A stretch of 64,000 nucleotides of DNA. Source: Sialis fuliginosa. Its lineage: Eukaryota > Arthropoda > Insecta > Megaloptera > Sialidae. Made by a program: the position numbers and the translations under genes. Location: NCBI GenBank assembly GCA_961205875.1, contig OY540814.1:4818993-4882992 (forward strand), read 5' to 3'. Position 1 is the stretch's first letter. The number at the start of each line of letters is the position of its first letter. Positions 22,960 to 35,037 of the stretch are shown here, piece by piece. Below the pieces are notes generated by a model that saw only the letters and a program-made list of their open reading frames with translations, was not told the origin of the DNA and ran no database searches.

Positions 22960-24880
22960 TCGTCAGAACCGACGAAATATTTTTTCTAAATTTAAAGAAA
23001 AGTTGAGAATTTCAGATTATAATTACAATATTGTTACATCAAATTTAATTGACATTTCTGATGAATTCTCACAACAAAACAATAGTAACTCATTTAATAA
23101 TTTGGATTCAGATTACAGAAAAACTCCAAACTTTATTCTACCAATAACATATGAAGTATGGCAATCATTAGACCCAGTATCATGCATATATGAACGAAAA
23201 TATGAAATTTTAAAATCAAATAAATGGACTGACATAATTTTTGATCAATTTGAAAAAAAGTTTCGGCTACATTGTGCCTTTGTATTTAAAAGAGCAAAAA
23301 TTCATCCACAAAATGAATATTATTTAAAAATTGATACTGTAAAAGCTATTTATGCAAAAATATTTTTTTTTGTATTGATGAAAAACCACTGGAATACGCT
23401 GATGTAAATATTAATATTTACACTCGTGATACTTTGAAAGATAAACACGAACTTGTTAAGCGTCCATACAATCAAAAAAACGACAAATTGTCATACAACT
23501 AGTTATTGAAGGTATTTCAAATTGGCATAAACGAGCTGCAAGGGAAAAAATGGATCTTGGAGATGTGGAAGGTCCACCTATTTACAAATCAACTGTTTTA
23601 AGACAAGTTAAAAGAGAAAAACTGGATCGTGAACTAGGCATACAAGAAACAAATAGAAAGGATGTAATAAAATCTATCGAAGATATGATGGATAATCCTG
23701 CATGTGGTAATGCAATAAAAGAAGTAGGATCTATACGTTTTTTTGTTTTCTGTAGATCAGATATCCAAACGCACAGAGCATCTGCGTTTATAAGTGTCGA
23801 TGCAACTGATGGTATCGTCAAATCAATACCACGAGGATTTAAAAAAACATTAGGTCATATATTTTTATATTCCGTAGTAATTAATTTTGACGGAATAACG
23901 ACAGGAATAAATTAAATGTTATCAGAAAGGTATGATACTGAATTTATTTATCTTTGGTTAAGACAGTGGTTTCAAGATGCGCCTGTTCCTCCAAAAAGTG
24001 TATGCGATAACTCAAGAGCGGTACTCAATGCATTATCTTTTTCTTGTAATAACATGACAACAAAAGCATATATCAATTGTTGCTTTTCTGCATTAAAAGA
24101 CGCTAATAATGATTTTTCAAATACGTTACGACCAGCTTCAATATTTTTGAGAATTAATGCCGCTCATTTAATACATTTTGTTACGCGCTGGAAATGTTTT
24201 TCTTCCATAAGCCATCCAGCAATCAGAGAAGTTTTTGTCAGATGTGTGGCTTTAATAGTAGATTGTCAAAATTTACACGACTTTGAGGAAGTATTTTTAC
24301 TAACCAGTAATGTTTGCATTCATCCTTTCGATGGTAATAAAAATAAAAAACTTAACATTTCATCTGCAAAACTGTCACGTATAAAATTAGAGATATGATC
24401 GTTCACTGCAAAATCATTGATTTAGAAATGATTATAAACCATGATGAACATAAAATTGATGAGATAAACGAATTATGTTCTTGTGAAGATAATTTGGATT
24501 GTAAATACATGGATAAAAAATATTCATTCAGTCTTGTGCCAAAATAGACAGTGAAAAAAATGTGGGAGATGTAAATGCGTTTTATTTACCTGCATTTTTC
24601 AAACAGTTAGGCGAATTAGTAAAAGATTTTCCACTATGGTCAGGTATAATGATACCGATTTTCAAGTCCAAGCAAAAACATGGATCATCCAGCTATTGTG
24701 AGTCCCATTTTGCTGACCGAAAGTTGAGAATGATGAAAAGGTATGGGCAACGAGTACGTGCTGACAAATTTTTAAAAATTGAAATTCTTGATCAAATTGG
24801 AAGTGCTAAATTATTTGCCAGTAAATTAATATATCCTAAAATAGAACATTCAATAACTGAAAAATAACTGAGTAGTGAAA
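22960..24880 (+). pseudogene. MULE-like (NOF/FB-related) transposase, copy 1
   Basis: Plus-strand frames broken by at least four frameshifts or stops. Blocks in order: an N-terminal region (YEVWQSLDPVSCIYERKYE, FRLHCAFVFKRAKI); a Cys-poor linker (VEGPPIYKSTVLRQVKREKL); the DDE-type core with ISVDATDGIVKSIP (first Asp), SVCDNSRAVLNALSF (second Asp) and HLIHFVTRWKCFSS; and a C-terminal block FPLWSGIMIPIFKSK...RVRADKFLKIE. The same order and blocks occur in copy 2 on the minus strand at 28516-31080. The C-terminal domain present in copy 2 is absent here (sequence changes after about 24990). Assignment to MULE/NOF-like elements is from the D..D..H/C pattern and from similar proteins I recall in hemipteran genomes. 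Confidence 0.65.
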
Positions 24881-25152
24881 ACTTAACCCAAGATAATTTA
24901 CTAGATTCTGATCTAGAAAGTTATGAAGATTGGAAACAATTAGCTACAAAATCGATGCCTATTAAAGTTTTAGAAGACATTAATGGTATGTGAATACGAG
25001 AGCGGGACAAACGGTAGACATGGACAAAAGGCAGACAAGTTCCCCAATTTTTAATGTTGCGTTGACGCACTCTTGGGCGCAAGGGTATAATAAGTGAATT
25101 TAAAACTATAACACAAAAATTGTTTGATTTTTACAATATTTACATCTGGATC

Positions 25153-25325
25153 TTGGCTTCTGGGTGTAAGCTGCGTCGATTGATCATGTTACACATTGCA
25201 GTGGATATCTTCAAGGCTCTTCTCTACTTTTAGAATAGCCCTGAAGATGTACACTGCAATGTGTGACGAAAACTTGGCCGCTAATATGAACAAATCGACA
25301 CGGCTTACCTTACACTCAGAAGTCA
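25153..25325. repeat. Imperfect hairpin repeat
   Basis: ACACATTGCAGTGGATATCT and its inverse (GATGTACACTGCAATGTGT) pair around a short loop with CTTCTCTACTTTTAG. The outer GGCTTCTGGGTGTAAG pairs with CTTACACTCAGAAGTC. It looks like a small MITE or a hairpin-ended repeat; no duplication is visible. Confidence 0.5.
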
Positions 25326-25639
25326 AATCCATATCAAGATCACCGCGGAAGCCTCAAGACTTGTAGAATATTTACATCTCTTTCGTGCATTTGTATCATG
25401 TACTCTGATAATATGGCCTATATTTTCATATTGCACATCTATTCATAAAAAATGTATTGAAGGACAACCGAGATTAGGTGGTGGAGCCGAGATACGAACC
25501 ATTGTTTGTTTCTATACATTAGCAAAACAGATAACAGATGGCGTGGTTTCGGTGGCTCAGCTGAGAAATCCACGAGACTAACCAGAACGCTTCCGGACGT
25601 CGCCGTGAAAGGAACTATCTTGGAAGACAATTCATGTGT

Positions 25640-25885
25640 GTGAAGTTAGCCTAGCACTTTCGGAAAATCAAAAAATTAAAAATTGTGCTAGATTGTGCTA
25701 GACTTGTGCTAACTTGTGCCATCAACCGTTTTCCAAAATTCCTTACGGTTTTCTAAAAAATGATAAAAATCAAATTTCGGATCAGCCCAGTACTTTTGAA
25801 AAATCGAAAATCTAAAAATTGTGCTAGATTGTGCTCAATTTGTGCTGACTTGTGCCGTAAAGCATTTTTTGAAATTCCGCATGAT
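25640..25885 (+). repeat. Two tandem copies of a unit rich in TTGTGCTAGATTGTGCT
   Basis: AAAAATTGTGCTAGATTGTG followed by CTTGTGCC occurs at about 25678-25722 and again at about 25815-25857. Both copies sit in similar context (CACTTTCGGAAAATC versus TACTTTTGAAAAATC), giving a period of about 140 bp. Non-coding. Confidence 0.5.
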
Positions 25886-26177
25886 GTTCGAGAAAAAAAT
25901 GAAAACATAACATAATAAAAATGCTAAAAGTAAGAAAAATGCCGCGGTGTGAGCGAACAGCCCTACGCTTAGTCTATTAGTTACCTACACATTTTATTTT
26001 TTGTAAAATAGAAATAATTGAATAGTAGTTTGTAATTTCAATTATATTTTTTATTATTTAAAACTTTCAAACGCTCCATAAAATAGAGCTATTTTATCTT
26101 TCTCCAAATCAAGTAATAATTTTTCTTTCCATCTACCCGTGCGAAGCTGGGGCGGATCGCTATAGTATTATACAAAA

Positions 26178-27572
26178 AAAAAAAATTCTAATGCAGATGT
26201 AAACTGTGGGTAAATGCGCATACATAGAAATTATTTTCAAATATGGTGCTACAAAAAAGTGTGGCACGTTTAAGGTAATTTTTTTTAAATGGAATGCTCT
26301 GGTTATTTTTGCATATTTAAAACTTCTCTTGGGATGTTTATTCATATCAAAAATATTAGCCCCATCTGATGTCCGGTTTAGACGTAATAATATATTTTTC
26401 AAAAAAATGGACTTTTACATTACTCCACTTAAAAATTCACCACTTCCGCGGCCACAGCTTTGAAGACGAAATTAAATATGAACCTTATTGTAGGAGGTTG
26501 GTGGGTACTTTTGCTTCAATATCTTAGAGCCACCATGTACAGGGTGTTCAAAATTAATTTTCAAATTTTGAGAACTTCAAAGTTATTTTTCTCAACTATT
26601 TCAAATGGAACACCCTATATATTTTTTAATGATGTTATGTTGAATTACATAACGAACATTTTTTGTTTGTTCATCCTTATGGTTATTTGTAATCATTTTT
26701 GAATTATTGAGCAAAAAGTACAAAATTCAACAATATTTACTAAAAAAAATTATTTTTTTTCAAATAAAATAAAACACTATGTACAGGATCTTCATGTTGC
26801 TCATAAAAACAGCATTTTATGTTTCTGTCTCAATTTCACACTGCTCATTAATGAATTTATATGATTGTAAATTATTTTGGTTGTTTGTGTTCAATAAAAT
26901 AATAAAGCATCTGTTTCTTAGATGAAAAAAATTCAAGCTGTTTTTATGGGAAACATGAACATCCTGTACATGGTGTTTTATTTTATTTGAAAAAAATTAA
27001 TTTTTTTTAGTAATTATTGTTGAATTTTGTATTTTTTGCTCAATAATTCAAAAATGGTTACAAATAACCATAAGGATGAACAAACAAAAAATGTTCGTTA
27101 TGTAATTCTACATAACATCATTAAAAAATATATAGGGTGTTCCATTTGAAATAGTTGAGAAAAATAACTTTGAAGTTCTCAAAATTTGAAAATTAATTTT
27201 GAACACCCTGTATATGGTGGCTCTAAGATATTGAAGCAAAAGTACCCACCAACCTCCTACAATAAGGTTCATATTTAATTTCGTCTTCAAAGCTGCGGCC
27301 GCGGAAGTGGTGAATTTTTAAGTGGAGTAATGTAAAAGTCCATTTTTTGAAAAATATATTATTACGTCTAAACCGGACATCAGATGGGGCTAATATTTTT
27401 GATATGAATAAACATCCCAAGATAAGTTTTAAATATGCAAAAATAACCAGGGCATTCCATTTAAAAAAAATTACCTTAAACGTGCCACACTTTTTTGTAG
27501 CACCATATTTGAAAATAATTTCTATGTATGCGCATTTACCCACAGTTTACATCTGCATTAGAATTTTTTTTT
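26178..27572. mobile_element. Large palindromic foldback, about 680-bp arms
   Basis: Arms 26178-about 26860 and about 26900-27572 are inverted copies with only scattered differences; identical peptides (for example NLIVGGWWVLLLQYLRAT) can be read out of both strands. The spacer is only some 40-100 bp near 26880. Inside each arm is a nested terminus-like word ACAGGGTGTTC and its inverse (GAACACCC), suggesting that an ACAGGGTG-type MITE was present before inversion or that the palindrome is compound. No transposase motif. It lies between the two oppositely oriented MULE copies. Confidence 0.8.
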
Positions 27573-28515
27573 ATCTGTTATGGTCTACGAGCTATCGAAC
27601 TTCCACACACTATTGCCCCACCCTGTATATATAAATATGCTTAATCCTATATTTTTATTGTGTATTAGTTTTTTTCTTTTATTTTTTATTTTTGGTATAT
27701 GTATACGCATAGGCGCCGACTTTTTATTTTACTCGGGGGGGGGGGGGGGGGGGATCTTTATAATAAGTGTTGAACCCATGGTATTACGGAGGGAGAGGGG
27801 TGGTGTTTTTCAAAAATATTTTTATATTTCAATATAAATTATAGATTTACATATTTCTGTGAATAAAATAAAATAGACTATATCATTTTTTTGTAACGTA
27901 CATTGTTGTTCCTTATAGAATGGGAGTAAGCCATAAAGTTTTGGACAGCAAAAATGTTACACATAAAAAACGTAATGCACTTATTAAATAACACAACTCA
28001 AAAATATGAAAATTATATCAATGGATGAGAAATTTTATTGTTAACTAGTTATAATTATTGTTAACAAAATAAAATACGGACGATAACATGTCAATAGTAG
28101 ATTTATATACGAATAATCCAGCGTAAGCGCACACAGATATTATTTCAAAATGTTTTGACTACTATTAATTGTTGAGTCTAATTTACATGCATACCAACAG
28201 TTAGTAATTTAATATGTGCATTATGGTCTATATTTTTAAAATTATATTTAGTTACTATAATCAAAATAATCATATTATCATAAATCATAAAATTATTATG
28301 ATTGTGATTAATACTTATAATTATGGGCAAAATTATAACCTAATTATACATTTATTTATCAAAACACATTATAACAAGAACAGCTTGTGTATTTGTTTTT
28401 TTTCTATTATTTTCTTTTTTTTCTTTTATTTTTTTTTTATTTTTTTAAATTTATTCTTTTTTCTTTTTCTTTTTTTTTCTTCCCCACTTTTTTATTATTG
28501 GTTTTATTTTTTTTG
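27573..28515. other. Non-coding AT-rich DNA with homopolymer tracts
   Basis: Contains a run of 19 G at 27735-27753 and a T-rich pyrimidine tract at about 28395-28530 that produces long Phe-rich frames on the plus strand; these are low-complexity artefacts. No gene seen. Confidence 0.5.
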
Positions 28516-31080
28516 TTATTTTTTGAGATCAACGTTTATTGGGACGATAAAAGATTTTCTAATATTTTCATTACCGCAAATGTGACACGATTTCGTTTCT
28601 ACATAACTCAGATCGTTGGCAAGAATATACTGTGTGACGTTACCTACGCTTGCATAACAATCGAGAGTCAACACGTTATCTTCAAACTCGGAATGAAATC
28701 GTTCGACTCCTCTCAATAAAAAAGCTCTGTCTTTATAAATTTTGGCACAACAACCATAATCTAAAAAAATCCAGCAAAAAGCGCATCGTATCTGAAGTAG
28801 AGAGTGACATTTCATGTCGGTATATGTCACTGACACACGCGCCGACTAGTATCGAAATGATACTATCAAATCCACACGTATTGCGGACAATAATTTTCAT
28901 TCCCTTCTCGGATATTAACGGGCATGTATTGCCATTTTATAAATTACCAATCCCTACACGTTTCTTGGAAAAGCCTGTTGCATCCCAATCCGGGCAAGTA
29001 TCTAAATAAGTTTTTCTTCTGGTCGAGCATGCGTTCTTATTCCTCCAGTTATGCTCAATATTTAATTCAGTATTACTAAAACTAGAACACATCTCGAGAT
29101 TTTTATCAATGTTAGCAAGACTTTTCGCTATTTGGGGTATGGTTACTTCGTTGTTAGCATGTTCGTCGTTTTCGAACTTAAAGGATAAACTTTTTATTAC
29201 ATTTGGAATTACGACAGATTCATTTCCGGTATTGTCATTAATCAAAGTTTTTGGAGAAGTCATAGTTGAACAGGATAAGTCCAATTCTGAATTTTCTCCT
29301 ACTGCCCTCTCTTGGGATGATAAGGCCAATTTAGCACGACCTGAAAAAGAACGCAGATGCGCGGCAACGAATTTATCTACCCTCATTGGTCGAGCATCAT
29401 TCTTCAACAATACGTGTTTCACGTCTTTCATTTCTGATTCAACAGCCGCTGAGCTAATATTAACGCTTCCATACCCGAAAATAGGTATCATGACTCCAGT
29501 GAATAAGGGAAAATAGTATATTAAATTTTTTAGTTTACCACTTAACTCGGGTACGTAATACGGGTTAATTTCATCACCAGCTTCCGAGGATTTCACAGTC
29601 CTGTGGCATTCATCAACGATGTTGTGTGCCCAAATTACAACGTTGCAATTGTCCAAAGTAATGTCCTGTTCGTTACAATCTTTTTCATCTTCCGATTCTT
29701 CTATACTATTATCTACATCGCTAATTCCTTTAATCTTTCCAGTTATCACCGTACGGACCCTTTGTGCAGGAACTTCTAACCCCTGACCGTCTTTTCCAAC
29801 GTCTTCGCTAATTCAGTAAAAATAGTTTGCTTTGTTAGCAATGCCATGGCGTATAGATAATTTTTTTTTACTTTAGGATGCAGATTAGAAAAACATTTCC
29901 AACGTGATAAGAAGTGCATATAATGGCATATATCTAATCGTATGAAACACTTCGGCATTTTTATTCCTGGTTCATCCAAAAGTGCACCATAACAAGTGGA
30001 TAAGTAATTTTTGAGATTTGCAGATTGACCAAAAGCCTTGGCAATAGCATTAAGTAAAGCCTTGTCAAAATCACATACAACAATTCTCGGAATTGGAAAT
30101 CTGGATTTATGCTTCTCACTTAATCTTAAAAATTTAAAAATCCAGTACTGGATCGCATTCACATTTTGGCTAGCACTTAGCATCTGGAATATCGGCATTT
30201 TATAATTGGGTGTTCCTCCAACTGCCTGATATAGGTAAATATGTGAAGATCGTTCACCATTTGGTAACAACAATTTCTTAACTAAGGAACCAGTAGAATC
30301 AATGTATAGAATATCATGGTAGTTTAAGTAGACTGCAATTTGTTCGGTGCTCCAATAATGGATGAAGAATGGATCAATACCAATACTATGAATAGATCCC
30401 GCATAATCAGTATATTTCATATTCTTCAAACTGGAAATTGTACATGTTCCCTTCACCTTCAAATTTTTATCTCGCTTTTCTCAATGTTGCAGCGTTATAA
30501 ATATGAGGCGGTTCGTCGTCATATAACTCCATCAAATCCTCCGCAACTTTTCTACGCCACGTTGTGGCCGATAGAGTCCCGGAAGCAAGTGATTCCGAAA
30601 TTTCAGCCCGCTTTGCTCCATTAAGAGGACGCTTTTTTATATGCTTGATCGATGGATCGAATTCATTGACACTACACTCCATTCGAACAGATATGATATT
30701 GCTGGAAGGTTTGTTGGCAACAGTTCCTATCATGGTAGCCTTACAATCTGGATATGACGCATTTACTGTAACATAGATTCCAGTTTCTGACATCGTACAT
30801 CTTTTAAATGTAAAAGCACACGGTAGTTTAGTTTCCTGGTGTACGAGTGCAAACACCGCGTTCGTCCATCTTCCTCTTCGTAAAGTAGAATAATTTCGTT
30901 GTACTTTTGTTTTTGATTTATAGATGACTTTCTCAGAATCCAGATCATGCCATATTTTTAATGGTATGTTAATGATAAAATCAATTTCGGTATTTGGAAG
31001 CGATTGATCAAAAGATTCGTTATCGTCTATGGAGGAATTAGTAATATTGTTAGGTTTCTGTAGGTTATAGTGAGTAAGGA
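28516..31080 (-). pseudogene. MULE-like (NOF/FB-related) transposase, copy 2
   Basis: Minus-strand counterpart of copy 1, more complete. The N-terminal region runs through YSTLRRGRWTNAVFALVHQE, KLPCAFTFKRC and a linker (PHIYNAATLRKAR). A frameshift near 30465 leads into the core: ILYIDSTGSLVKKLLLPNG (first Asp), IVVCDFDKALLNAIAKAFG (second Asp) and CHYMHFLSRWKCFSN. After another break near 29770 it continues with YYFPLFTGVMIPIFGYGS, RPMRVDKFVAAHL, then CPDWDATGFSKKR. Past one TAA (near 28937) comes IVRNTCGFDSI, and past a frameshift near 28765 a Cys-containing tail (SCHICGN...VPINVD) ends at TAA 28516. At least two frameshifts and one stop make it inactive. Confidence 0.65.
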
Positions 31081-31124
31081 GTGCATCATGTACTTATATC
31101 TGTTTGTGAGTAAAATGGTGTATA

Positions 31125-31830
31125 CAGGTGTGGCATTTTAATCAACGCAGTCAAATATCTCGAAAAGTAATCGAAATTGAGAAAAACGTTTCAAACAAAA
31201 GTTGCTTGGTTTCAAGGGGGCCAAACAATGGTGACCTTTCGATTGACCTTCAAACTATTTTCCAAGGTCAATAAAGGTCAACTTTGATTTTTTAAATAAA
31301 AACCTATACTTTTTATTGCACATTTCGTATTCTACGTGAAAAAATGAGTGTCTTTAGTAGACAAATTTTTTCTTAAAAATGCTTTCTTCTCTTGGTGGAG
31401 GGCGCTGTTAGATTAATCAACACATTAAAAAGCACTCCAAAGGAAACACAACTTCTACGTCCACGACGTTGTTTCTGGGAAATGCTGAAAGTAGTTTGAG
31501 CTATTAGATGCAACTTTTTTTCAAATATTTGAGTTCGTTGATTAATCTTACAGCGCCCTCCATCGAGAGAAGAAAGCATTTTTAAGAAAAAATTTTTCTA
31601 CTAAAGATACTCATTTTTTCACGTAGAATACGAATATGCAATAAAAAATATAGGTTTTTATTTAAAAAATCAAAGTACCTTTATTGACCTTGAAAAATGG
31701 TTTGAAGGTCAACCGCAAGGTCACCATTGTCTGGCCCCCTTGAAACCAAGCAACTTTTGTTTGAAACGTTTTTCTCAATTTCGCTTACTTTTCGAGATAT
31801 TTGACTGCGTTGATTAAAATGGCTCACCCT
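31125..31830. mobile_element. Foldback MITE with TATACAGG ends, about 706 bp
   Basis: Long inverted arms of about 340 bp: the left starts CAGGTGTGGCATTTTAATCA and the right (inverted) CAGGGTGAGCCATTTTAATC. Both continue with AACGCAGTCAAATATCTCG and, further in, CTTGGTTTCAAGGGGGCC. Flanks are TATA on both sides. Shared inner words include GAAAGCATTTTTAAGAAAAA. Non-coding. A right arm of the same family recurs at about 32850-33045. Confidence 0.8.
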
Positions 31831-31839
31831 GTATACTTT

Positions 31840-32347
31840 TCTTTATAGATATTAGATTTTGGAGGAACGGGTTTTCCGTGTTCATCTAAGACGTCGCAAA
31901 AATCTCGATTAAAAAGATATTCTTTAGTTCCTCTATAGGCGGCATTTTTGTAAGTTAATATGAATAGTAGTTGAGTGATCAATAAAGTAATAGCGCTTAG
32001 CAGTGATGCGAAGTTAAAAAATATCAAATGACGTGTGAATGTGAAATACAGCAACCGTAGTTTGCAATTGAGGTATACAGTATAATTAGTGAATTGCAGA
32101 TTATATACCAAAACGATATAGTAGAAAATATAGTAACAGAGACGATATAACTAGAGAATAGTCTATATTCTATAGTTATGAATGTTTTCAGAGTATTCGG
32201 CGCGTCAGCCTGAAACAGTATGAAACCATTAAAACGACCGTCAAAATCCAATATCTCCTTGTATAACAATTTCTCTATCCAAGTAGGCTCGGTTCCCCTT
32301 CCATACAGAATAAAACCGTTATAAATAATATTCTCCCTCCAGCACAC
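31840..32347 (-). CDS. Possible small membrane-protein fragment, unidentified
   Basis: Two overlapping minus-strand frames (32347-32024 and 32111-31824) in different phases. The first has ILYGRGTEPTWIEKLLYKEI and then hydrophobic stretches. The second has a clear hydrophobic segment (FASLLSAITLLITQLLFIL) followed by DFCDVLDEHGKPVPPKSN. A frameshift may have split one protein with transmembrane segments. No family recognised and no splice evidence. The TATACAGG foldback starts a few bases downstream and could have cut the gene. Confidence 0.2.
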
Positions 32348-32524
32348 TCTTCAGACGCCAGGCTGACGCCACTACTTGAAATTTGATTGTTTGAATTTAA
32401 AAGCTACAATCACAATTTAACGTTCTTTAAATTTTTTTAAATTTATTCATCAGTGGCTTATACATCTAAATTTCCTAATATTTTAAATGCAGAAGCAAAA
32501 AGTTTTCGCGTCTTGTGTTTTGGA

Positions 32525-33045
32525 TATACCGTGTGTTCCATTTTAATTTCCCCAGGTCAATATTTCGAAAACTAAGCAAGATGGTTAAAATTGCTTTAGA
32601 CAAAAATTGTAGTATTTCGAGAGGGACATTTATAATGTAATGGGTTTTTCTAATTTATGGGGTTTTAGGGAAGTTTATGGGGTAATTTTTTTTTTCAAAT
32701 GGTAACCCATATTTTACCTACTTACCTTTGTAGGAAACATTTTTTTAGAAAACATCAATTGTTTTAAATAATGAGCAATATTTGCATTAACTTTTGGGTT
32801 TTCATGAATTTTTTACTCGTAAACTAATACTTTTTAAGAGAAATTGCAAAAGGTAAAACATTCTTAAGTTTTAAAAAATCAAAGTGACCTTTATTGACCT
32901 TGGAAAATGGTTTGAAGGTCAACCGCAAGGTCACCATTGTTTGGCCCCCTTGAAATCAAGCAACTTTTGTTTGAAACGTTTTTATCAATTTCGCTTACTT
33001 TTCGAGATAATTGACTGCGTTGATTAAAATGACTCACCCTGTATA
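32525..33045. repeat. Mosaic MITE-like segment
   Basis: The left end (ATACCGTGTGTTCCATTTTA) and the right end (inverted, TATACAGGGTGAGTCATTTT) are terminus-like but belong to different subfamilies. The right 190 bp match the right arm of 31125-31830, including GAAGGTCAACCGCAAGGTCA. It is probably a chimeric or partly deleted element. Confidence 0.45.
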
Positions 33046-33595
33046 CTTAACACATTAAATATAGTATGTTACATTGGTTTTGAGCAATAATATTTCACGT
33101 TTTGAGTATTATACTAAGGATCAACTATGACATTAAACATAATATTTTGAGCAATAATACTTATTTTGCGTTTTGAGCAATAAAATTTTGATTAGTGCAA
33201 TAACATTGCGTTCGTTTTCACTCTCTCATGCTTTAATTTTGTATTTTTTTTGGGAAGATCATTATCCATAAGACCAATCACCCCCCTTTCTTAATTTTCT
33301 TTAATTTTATTTTTAAAAAAGGGGGGGGGGAGTATAACTCAAAACGAATAAATCCAACATACCCCAGCCCTCCATTCGAAACTAATAAATTCTCTCCTTG
33401 TACCGTAACTTACAAACACAGAATAATGAAATCTTCGCCTGTATTATTTACCATAATTATTACTTTATTACGTATAGTGGTATAATTATTAATCTATTTC
33501 CGAAAAAATAGAAAATAAAACGGCTCGATTTATAATATAATATTATAATATATCGGTGTTTTTTTGAAGACTTTTCCGACAAAAGTTAGATACGT
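33046..33595. other. Non-coding AT-rich DNA
   Basis: Repeated GAGCAATAATATT words near 33080-33190 and a G tract near 33327-33337. No open frame, exon or repeat boundary supported. Confidence 0.3.
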
Positions 33596-33598
33596 AAA

Positions 33599-33722
33599 GT
33601 AAAAATAAACACCTTAAACACAAGAAAACAATGTCACTCCACTCGTGTTTCGACTTCAAAAGAAGATCTCATCAGGAGTCGAGTGACATTATTTTATTGT
33701 GGTTAAGGTGTTTATTTTTAGT
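33599..33722. repeat. Short palindromic MITE-like hairpin, about 124 bp
   Basis: AGTAAAAATAAACACCTTAA and its inverse close the two ends, and an inner pair AATGTCACTCCACTCG / CGAGTGACATT flanks a GAAGATCTCATCAGG loop. Confidence 0.6.
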
Positions 33723-34165
33723 TTAAGTGACTAAGAAATCACAGTTACCCCGTTTTCCAGTAGCAGAAAACTCATCAAGGTAACTTTTTCCAGATCAACT
33801 CTTTATATTAATATTTAGCGCACTTGAAACTATGAACTTTCTGTCTGATACATTTTGTTATTTTAGAAATAATTCGCTGGAAAGTCTATAAAATAACTGC
33901 ACTGGTCGGCACAAAACTTTTTTATTCATCATGATTAGAGACCTGTTTCACTTTTTCTCAAATTAGAGGTTAAAAATGAAACACACTTTTTTAATTTTTA
34001 AAGTCCGTGTTGTATCGTACAGTTCAAATGACGTCAGTATTTAAAATGGTTACTCATAAGCGCATCTAGTAGAAAAAATTAAAGTATGAATTTGTATCGT
34101 TAACTGTCAAAAAACATGAAAGATTTGTATTTTGTTTCACTTTTACCCCAGTTAACCCTACTTAA

Positions 34166-35033
34166 CCCTTTGTTGCATAGTGTTGCTGTACTGCAACACC
34201 TTTTCTAATGCAGTTTTTTAATATTATAACATATATTTCATGCATTTATATTGACTAAATTCATTTCGTAAGTATCCTAGGACATCAATTGTTATAAAAG
34301 AAAAGTAATATGCGCTTTTTTAAATAATTACTGCATTTTATAAATAAATAAAGAACAAAAAAGTAGCTATTTTGCAGATTAAATGTAACTGTGGCAAATC
34401 TATTACTGTTCAAAAATCGGTAATAAGCTTTATAAAGGTTTTTGGGGTCGCTGATTATAAATCTGAAGTCAAAAATTCAAAATTCAATATGGCGGATCCA
34501 ATATGGCGATTAAAAAAGATAAAATTTATTAGATTACACTGAAAACTAGTATGCGAGGGTTTTTGGGGTCACTGATTACGAATCTGAAGTCAAAATTTCA
34601 AAATTCAAAATGGTGGATCTAATATGGCGGACAAAAATTCTAAAATTTATTAGATTACGTTGAAAACTATTATGCGGGGGTTTTTGGGGTCGCTGATTAC
34701 GAATCTGAAGTCAAAATTTCTAAATTCAAAATGGCGGATCTAATATGGCGGACAAAAATGATAAAACTTTTTGTACTTTTGTCCGCCATATTGGATCCGC
34801 CATTTTGACTATTGAAATTCTAAGCTCAGATTCGCCATCAGCGATCCTAAAAACCTCCGAGTGCCCACTTTCACTTTCCTCGAGCAACTTTTTATAAGTT
34901 TGTCCGCCATATTGGATCCGCCATTTTGAATTTTGAAATTCTGTGCTCAGATTCGTCATCAGCGACCCCAAAAACCCCCGAGTGACAAATTTCAAGTCCA
35001 TTGAACCCACAGAAAAATGTATGCATGAAAGGG
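34166..35033. mobile_element. piggyBac-like MITE with TTAA duplication
   Basis: TTAA at 34162-34165 and 35034-35037. Ends are CCCTTTGTTGCATAG and, inverted, CCCTTTCATGCATAC. TTAA duplication with CCC-type termini is diagnostic of piggyBac elements. Internally, three direct units of about 120 bp (each with GGGGTCGCTGATTACGAATC-type sequence and AATGGCGGATC) are followed by two units in inverted orientation, giving a giant hairpin. Frames on the minus strand here are arm shadows. Non-autonomous. Confidence 0.75.
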
Positions 35034-35037
35034 TTAA

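Noticed and set aside
25490..25630. A tRNA-like SINE on the minus strand (GGTTCGTATCTC resembles a B box, GGTTAGTCTCGTGG an A box)
   Set aside because: The spacing between the boxes is too long for a tRNA promoter, there is no poly(A) or simple tail and no target duplication.
26206..27543. Matching 80-106-codon frames on both strands
   Set aside because: They are the same non-coding palindrome arm read twice and have no motif.
28214..28719. Phe-rich plus-strand frames of 110-123 codons
   Set aside because: They arise from a T-rich pyrimidine tract and overlap the C-terminal part of the MULE-like gene on the other strand.
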